NCBI GenBank assembly: GCA_028819675.1
Contig: JAPPKT010000050.1
Span: forward strand, 1 to 9,431
Direction of reading: 5' to 3'
Length of the DNA stretch: 9,431 nucleotides
From: Caldilineaceae bacterium
GTDB taxonomy: Bacteria > Chloroflexota > Anaerolineae > Caldilineales > Caldilineaceae
This document shows positions 5,527 to 9,431 of this stretch, piece after piece. Every line of letters starts with the position of its first letter. Position 1 is the stretch's first letter. The translations under genes were made by a program, and so were the position numbers. A model generated the notes under the pieces. That model had not been told where the DNA came from, made no database searches, and saw nothing but the letters and a program-made list of their open reading frames with translations.

Positions 5527-7656
5527 ATGATGCAACCAGCGATGGATTCACTTCCCCAGCACATTCTGCGCAAACTGTACGCTGACTATGGCCCTACGTT
5601 GCTAAATGAACCTGAACGTGTGGATGCCTTCCTGGCCGATCTTTGCGGTGAGTATAGCAGGGAACGCTTCCTTATTGTCCAGGCAATGCGGGAGCGCATC
5701 CCGACGGAGTTGTTAGCTCAATCGCAGGGCAGAGCAATCCATGGACAGCGGCTCTCCCAGCGTCTGGAGAGTCGGTATGGCATTTCTACAGAGGCCGCCC
5801 ACTGGGCGATCGACAGTTGGTCTGCGGTCATGGATATCGTTCCTTTTGCTCAAAACGGCCCCCACGACGGTTACCGTGAACTTGATGACAGTCGAAATGC
5901 GCTCTCTGATGCGCCTCAACGCGTTCTGTGCCAGCTGATAGCAGACTACGGCCCGGCGATACTCATAGACCCCGCGCGTGTCGATGCCCTTCTGGCCGAC
6001 CTCTGCGGGCCGTACGCCAGAGAACGATTCCTGTTGGTTCACGCGTTGCACGCACGAGTTCCTGTAGAACTACTGCTAGTCAGCGTACCACAGAAGGAGT
6101 CTTCTCATAAGTGCATACACACAACATCTCAATTATCTACAGTTCACGGACAATGGCTTCTTCAACGCTTTCAACGGAGGTTTGGCTTTTCGGCTGAGGC
6201 CGCGCGATGGGCGATTAAGAGCTGCTGCTTGCCACTGAATATCGCTCCGCCAGAGCAGGACGTGACACCGATGGATAAACACGTCACACCGGAGGAAGAA
6301 ATCATGCTGCGGATACTGAAGCATGATTCCCGGACCGAGAAGTGGTTCACGGCGACTTTATGGGCCCGTCAAAAGTTAGAAGAACGAAATATAGCTGAAG
6401 CGATTTTTCGTCAAAAGGTAGAGGAAAGGAACGCGGCTGAAGCAGTTGTCAAGAGGAGTGCAAAAGAAAGAGCCACAGCCAGGGCCATGGCCCAACAGAA
6501 GGCAGAAGAAAGGATCGCAACTGAAACAACTGTCAAAATAAAGGCAGAAGAAAGGAACGCGGCCGAAGCTGTAGCCCAACAGAAGGCAGAAGAGCGGGAG
6601 GCAGCAAGAGAAGCCGCGCGTCAGAAATCAAGGGAGATGGTCACGACCGAAGCGGTTGTTCGCAAGAAGGCAAGGGAACAGGGCGCTGCAAGAATCGCCG
6701 CGCGTCAGATAGCAGAAAAATTGATCGAAGCGGAAGCCGCTGTTCGTAAGATGGAGAAGGCACGAAAGCCAGATAGATCGGTGGCCTACACGAATGCAAG
6801 AGAATGGGTCATAGCAAAAGCCGCCGCCCATCGGAAAGCTGAGGAATGGGTCGCGGCGGAGGCAGTGGCCTTTCAGAAGGCGGAGGAACTGGTCGCAGCA
6901 AAGGCCGCGGATCGTCAGAAGGCCGAAGAATGGCTCTTAGTGGAAACACCTGCTCGTCAGAAAGCTGAGGAGCAGGTAATAGCAAAGAGAGCGGCACGAC
7001 AGAGGGCATTGGAACTGGCAACTGCCGAAGAAGCGGCTCGCCAAAAGGCGACGGAACTAGCCACAGTCGAAGAAACGGTTCGCCAGAAGACAAGGGAGTT
7101 GGAGTCTGCCGAAGAAACGGTTCGCCAGAAGACAAAGGAACTGACGGCTGCCAAAGAATCGGTTCGCCAAAAGACGAAAGTACAGAACGCTGCCGAAGTG
7201 TTCGCCCAGCAGAAGGAATTGGGCCGAGACGCCGCCGAAAGGACTGCAAGGCAGACTGCCAAAGAGCAAGTTGCGGCCGAACTGGCTGCTAACCTCAAGG
7301 ATAGGCTCAGATTACAGATTGTCCTTCTGTTACAAGCTCGAGCTGAAATACTATCCCTGCGGCAAGCAGAAAGGCAGGACGCCGCCGAAGAGACCATTAT
7401 TCATAAGGTCGAAACATTAGACGAAAACATACGAGACGAACCGGACGCTGCTGAAGAGGCTTCCATTCATGAGACCGAAATTCCAGAAGAGAACATACCA
7501 GATGACCGCACTTTACCTTCGCCATCACCTGACACTCCAGTCGAGAAGCAGTCAACGCCCCGCGCAAGTGGGTGTTGGAAGTTGGTACTAGTGCTGTTGC
7601 TACTGGGACTTCCAGGCTTATGCATACTTTTTTCGTTGCTGGGGACAACGAATTGA
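5527..7656 (+). CDS. Rod protein B: duplicated N-terminal helical domain, long repeat helix, C-terminal tail anchor
   Basis: Function unknown; 709 residues and a paralogue of the gene at 3442. Two N-terminal domain copies lie at about 7-106 and 129-240, with the same LLNEPERVDAFLADLCG-type core. The linker EEEIMLRILKHDSRTEKW (256-273) matches protein A. Residues about 278-620 form an Ala/Glu/Lys/Arg/Gln-rich helix with a strict 14-residue period at 463-560. A Glu/Asp/Pro/Ser-rich, probably flexible stretch (about 620-682) follows. The C-terminus (about 683-705) is hydrophobic, WKLVLVLLLLGLPGLCILF, and the chain stops four residues later. There is no signal peptide, so it should be tail-anchored in the cytoplasmic membrane with the rod and paired domains inside the cell. 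The start could be 5527, 5530 or, by alignment with protein A, 5542; 5527 has a poor GGA upstream. The 108-base gap before it holds no clear promoter or terminator. Confidence 0.82.
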   Translation: MMQPAMDSLPQHILRKLYADYGPTLLNEPERVDAFLADLCGEYSRERFLIVQAMRERIPTELLAQSQGRAIHGQRLSQRLESRYGISTEAAHWAIDSWSAVMDIVPFAQNGPHDGYRELDDSRNALSDAPQRVLCQLIADYGPAILIDPARVDALLADLCGPYARERFLLVHALHARVPVELLLVSVPQKESSHKCIHTTSQLSTVHGQWLLQRFQRRFGFSAEAARWAIKSCCLPLNIAPPEQDVTPMDKHVTPEEEIMLRILKHDSRTEKWFTATLWARQKLEERNIAEAIFRQKVEERNAAEAVVKRSAKERATARAMAQQKAEERIATETTVKIKAEERNAAEAVAQQKAEEREAAREAARQKSREMVTTEAVVRKKAREQGAARIAARQIAEKLIEAEAAVRKMEKARKPDRSVAYTNAREWVIAKAAAHRKAEEWVAAEAVAFQKAEELVAAKAADRQKAEEWLLVETPARQKAEEQVIAKRAARQRALELATAEEAARQKATELATVEETVRQKTRELESAEETVRQKTKELTAAKESVRQKTKVQNAAEVFAQQKELGRDAAERTARQTAKEQVAAELAANLKDRLRLQIVLLLQARAEILSLRQAERQDAAEETIIHKVETLDENIRDEPDAAEEASIHETEIPEENIPDDRTLPSPSPDTPVEKQSTPRASGCWKLVLVLLLLGLPGLCILFSLLGTTN
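6913..7206 (+). repeat. Seven in-register 42-base repeats in the rod of protein B
   Basis: Residues 463-560 divide into seven consecutive 14-residue units, each beginning RQK or RQR (for example RQKTRELESAEETV then RQKTKELTAAKESV). A 25-base stretch at 7069-7093 recurs identically at 7111-7135, 42 bases on. Leu/Val at unit positions 7 and 14 with Ala at 10 give heptad-like spacing, but the core is weakly hydrophobic. Confidence 0.8.
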
Positions 7657-7662
7657 AGGCCT

Positions 7663-7667
7663 AGGAG
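7663..7667 (+). promoter_or_regulatory. Intact ribosome-binding site of the decayed third paralogue
   Basis: AGGAG ends 7 bases before ATG 7675 and is better placed than any other ribosome-binding site in the cluster. It argues that the reading frame behind it was translated before it decayed. Confidence 0.6.
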
Positions 7668-7674
7668 ATGAGAC

Positions 7675-7963
7675 ATGCCTCAAGAGTTGCACCCTCTAGA
7701 GATGTACATTTTTCGCAGACTTCAAACACATTTGGGCTCGGCACTGCTTAACAAACTCCTTCCGCGTGGCTGTCTTCCCGGTAGGCTTGTACGGCGTGCA
7801 TCACCATCGACGCATTCCAGTGGAGTGGCTGGTTCAACCAAATGGAAGCTTAGTCGATTGCCAACGGCTCTTTCAATGCTTGAAACTGCGCACTAGCTTC
7901 TCAGGAGGGGTCGTACTTTGGGCAGTCAAGTGTTAAGCTTTGGCGCTAAACCTGCCCCTCTAA
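7675..7963 (+). pseudogene. Decayed third copy of the rod-protein N-terminal domain
   Basis: The start (MPQELHPLEMYIFRRLQTHLGSALLN) aligns with the domain opening in rod proteins A and B. About 10 bases later the frame is wrong: between AAC (7750-7752) and CGC (7763-7765) there are 10 bases where the paralogues have 9, a 1-base insertion. Reading on from 7763 in the corrected frame gives RVAVFPVGLYG, then RIPVEWLVQ, then GGVVLWAVKC. These match RVDAFLADLCG, RIPTELLAQ and EAARWAIKSC. About 10 residues are missing between the G and IP landmarks, an in-frame deletion. A TAA at 7934-7936 interrupts, after which ALALNLPL matches the domain end, then TAA 7961-7963. No second domain copy, rod or anchor is visible downstream. 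It starts 18 bases after rod protein B and was probably part of the same operon. The uncorrected frame (7675-7896, 73 codons) is unlikely to make a folded product. Confidence 0.75.
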
Positions 7964-8271
7964 CTATTCACCTTTCCTGTCCCGCGGCAGCTGTGTTTCG
8001 GCCCATTTTGCAAACTATCCCGCCCCTACAGTTGCGCTTACCGTCCTTTGCTTCACAGACGGACGCGAATTGATGAAGTCGCGTACAGTATGTGAATCTT
8101 GTGGGCTTGGCTTGCCGCGGTTCGGCTCGTCGCCACTTTTGTCAGTTGCGCGCTGCTAGCCGAGTAACTTTTTGGAAGATGGCTTCACTGGCCCTATTCC
8201 CACAGATGGAGGCGCAGTTGAAACTGACATTGACCTGTGCTCCGTACTTGGTACTCCCTTTGGCGCAGACT
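7964..8271. other. 308-base gap with no convincing gene; unassigned coding-like scraps
   Basis: No complete gene, promoter or terminator is evident. Two short + strand open stretches look vaguely protein-like. One, around 7980-8159, includes TVLCFTDGRELMKSRTVCESCG, with a CxxC pair, and ends at TAG 8157-8159. The other, from about 8160, includes LEDGFTGPIPTDGG then DIDLCSVLGTPFGADF. Neither has a ribosome-binding site and I recognise neither. They may be remnants of genes lost when the flanking fragments were rearranged. Confidence 0.4.
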
Positions 8272-9060
8272 TTAAGCCATTTTCATCTCGGCTATTTCCC
8301 GTCGCGTGCCGGCGGCTAGGGAAAGCAGGGCCATCATGGCGCCGGAGACGGCGTTTGAAATTGGGGAGAGACCTGTTGAGGCGATCATGAGGAGGCTCAT
8401 GACGCGGCCCATCACTTTTTGGGGCGTTCGCGCCTGCAGCCAGGTCGTGAATATGATGTTGGTGTATCCGCCCATGACGCCGATTGCGGCAACCAGAGCG
8501 GCGGCAAGCCAGGTGGCGGTCAGGAAGCCAAAGGGCATGATCAGAATGCCGCTGAGGACATAGGTAATGACGAGAAAGTGGCCCAGCCGCCTTTTGGGGG
8601 TAGGCAACGCCCCGGCTAATACGGCGCCGAGCAAGGCGCCGGCGGCATAGGCGGAGGAGATGATGCCGACTGCCAATGCGCCCTGCGGGACCTGGGTATT
8701 TGCCAAGACCGGAATCCCGACGATGACCGGCCCCTGCACAAAGAGCTCGATTGCGGCGATAAGAAGAAAGAGTGTAAACATGGCGGCGTCAGACCGCACA
8801 AACCGAAACCCTTCGCCAATTGAGGCCCAGATGCTGCCGCCGTCCTTGTCTTCGGCAGCGCGGCTTTTGCTGTTTGGCACCGCCGGCTTCAGCCGCAGAA
8901 AGGCAAGCAGTAGGGAGGAGATGAGAAAAGCGCCGGCTACCACGGCGAATGCGAGTCCCACGCCTGCCGTGTCCGCCCGCGCGGCAAGTTGAGCAGCATC
9001 ATTCCGCGCTACCGAACCGCTGTCCTCGGCATACCAGGCGCCCCAGATCAGCAGGTCCAT
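8272..9060 (-). pseudogene. MFS transporter fragment lacking both ends
   Basis: A 262-codon open frame whose sequence is that of a drug or siderophore exporter-like major facilitator protein (DHA3/MFS_3 type), a proton-coupled inner-membrane carrier of about 400 residues with 12 helices. About six helices are visible, near residues 34-56, 94-118, 130-151, 161-180, 183-206 and 222-247. WLQARTPQKVMGRVMSLLMIASTGLSPISN is the characteristic second-half motif before helix 11. By position they correspond to helices 6-11. Helices 1-5 are absent: homology-like sequence starts at the very first codons and an in-frame TAA lies two codons upstream. The end, after LLSLAAG, becomes charged (TRREIAEMKMA) where helix 12 should follow, so the 3' end is also lost. 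Transport activity is very unlikely. It faces the operon convergently and seems unrelated to it. Confidence 0.8.
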
Positions 9061-9063
9061 TGT

Positions 9064-9186
9064 TTAAACGATCCAGGCGGTGGGTATGTCCGGGGCAGAC
9101 ACCTCTTTCTGCTCTAGCTCCTGGACGAATCTGTTCAGTCTATCAAGCTGCCGGTCATAGGCACTGGCAACATCCGCAAAATCCAT
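9064..9186 (-). other. Small open frame of unknown origin ending next to the MFS fragment
   Basis: Read on the - strand, 40 codons from ATG 9186 give MDFADVASAYDRQLDRLNRF, then an acidic helix-like VQELEQKE, and end PTAWIV-stop at 9066-9064. The stop is 3 bases before the first ATG of the MFS fragment. The frame is open without a start codon back to 9228, so it may be the tail of a longer gene interrupted near 9228. It is helical-looking and has no Shine-Dalgarno before the ATG. I do not recognise it; it may be a chance frame. Confidence 0.3.
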
Positions 9187-9221
9187 CAGATTCGGGCCGG
9201 ACGAAGCCGTGAAGTGGGCTA

Positions 9222-9410
9222 CTGGGCGTTACGCCTTCAGACTGAATATGAACCAGAGTGTCAATGTCAGCTTCGTCCCGCGGCTGGCATCATCGAACTT
9301 ATACCGTCAACAGTCCCGCTGTGGGTGAGAGCGGGTTCCAGGGCAGGCACAAGGCCGGCACCTACGGTAATTTGATGGGACTGGCGGGACGTGGTCTGGC
9401 TGGACACTTT
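9222..9410 (+). ncRNA. Structured RNA candidate, possibly the 5' part of a group II intron
   Basis: Complementary segments are nested over about 155 bases: AGAGTGTC 9255-9262 with GACACTTT 9403-9410 (one G-U pair), GTCCCGC 9275-9281 with GCGGGAC 9384-9390, CATC 9291-9294 with GATG 9374-9377, TACCGT 9302-9307 with ACGGTA 9364-9369, and hairpin CCCGCT 9315-9320 with AGCGGG 9330-9335. A separate hairpin precedes them (GGCG 9225-9228, loop TTA, CGCC 9232-9235). The G-U pair works only for + strand RNA. There is no long reading frame through the region. Nested long stems of this kind resemble domain I of bacterial group II introns, but the intron ends, domain V and maturase gene would lie beyond the window, so the class is a guess. 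Confidence 0.45.
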
Positions 9411-9431
9411 CGATTAGGCACCCGTCACCAA

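Noticed and set aside
6913..7206. Regular 42-base repeats considered as a CRISPR or other non-coding array
   Set aside because: There are no unique spacers between conserved repeats; the units are contiguous, diverged at synonymous sites and keep an open frame.
6809..7397. Long - strand open frames rich in Pro, Arg, Leu or Ser opposite rod B
   Set aside because: These too are shadows of the repeat array: their own periodicity is exactly 42 bases and follows the + strand protein register.
8243..8253. GTAC-TTG-GTAC inverted repeat as a terminator or operator
   Set aside because: The stem is only four pairs, with no T-run on either strand and no gene that it would plausibly serve.
9062..9069. 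Eight-base palindrome GTTTAAAC at the MFS fragment junction as a recombination site
   Set aside because: A lone 8-base palindrome without flanking repeats or a second copy is not evidence of a site; the TAA in it merely ends the small - strand frame.

Overview
The window looks like bacterial accessory DNA next to one housekeeping gene. At the left edge is the C-terminal end of a mevalonate diphosphate decarboxylase (mvaD), a GC-rich gene (about 65% GC over the first 120 bases by hand count). A bacterial mevalonate pathway, TerY-type signalling genes and the type of N-terminal domain in the two long proteins together suggest a filamentous or multicellular-type bacterium, most likely Chloroflexota. 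That assignment is inferred from protein style, not from a marker gene.

From 383 to 7656 five genes run on the + strand, closely spaced. The first three encode a TerY-like von Willebrand A (VWA) protein, a PP2C-type Ser/Thr phosphatase and a Ser/Thr kinase with a C-terminal zinc ribbon and beta-rich tail. This matches the 'TerY-P triad' (TerY, phosphatase, kinase) known from comparative genomics. Two large paralogues follow (658 and 709 residues). Each has two copies of the same roughly 100-residue N-terminal helical domain, a conserved linker, and a rod of more than 300 residues built from 14-residue repeats. Their C-termini differ: the first ends in a winged-helix-like domain, the second in a transmembrane tail anchor. 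My working model is a reversible phosphorylation switch (kinase, phosphatase, VWA adaptor) acting on, or assembled with, a pair of long rod proteins, one possibly DNA- or partner-binding and one membrane-tethered. I do not recognise this five-gene arrangement as a described system.

From 7657 to the right edge the DNA is decayed. An 18-base gap after the second rod gene is followed by a degraded third copy of the N-terminal domain (7675-7963). It keeps a good ribosome-binding site but carries a 1-base frameshift, an in-frame deletion and a stop codon. About 300 bases with no convincing gene follow. On the - strand is an MFS transporter fragment that has lost both ends (8272-9060), and beyond it a 40-codon open frame of unknown origin. 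The last 200 bases contain nested, long-range complementary segments that look like a structured RNA on the + strand, possibly the 5' part of a group II intron that continues outside the window.
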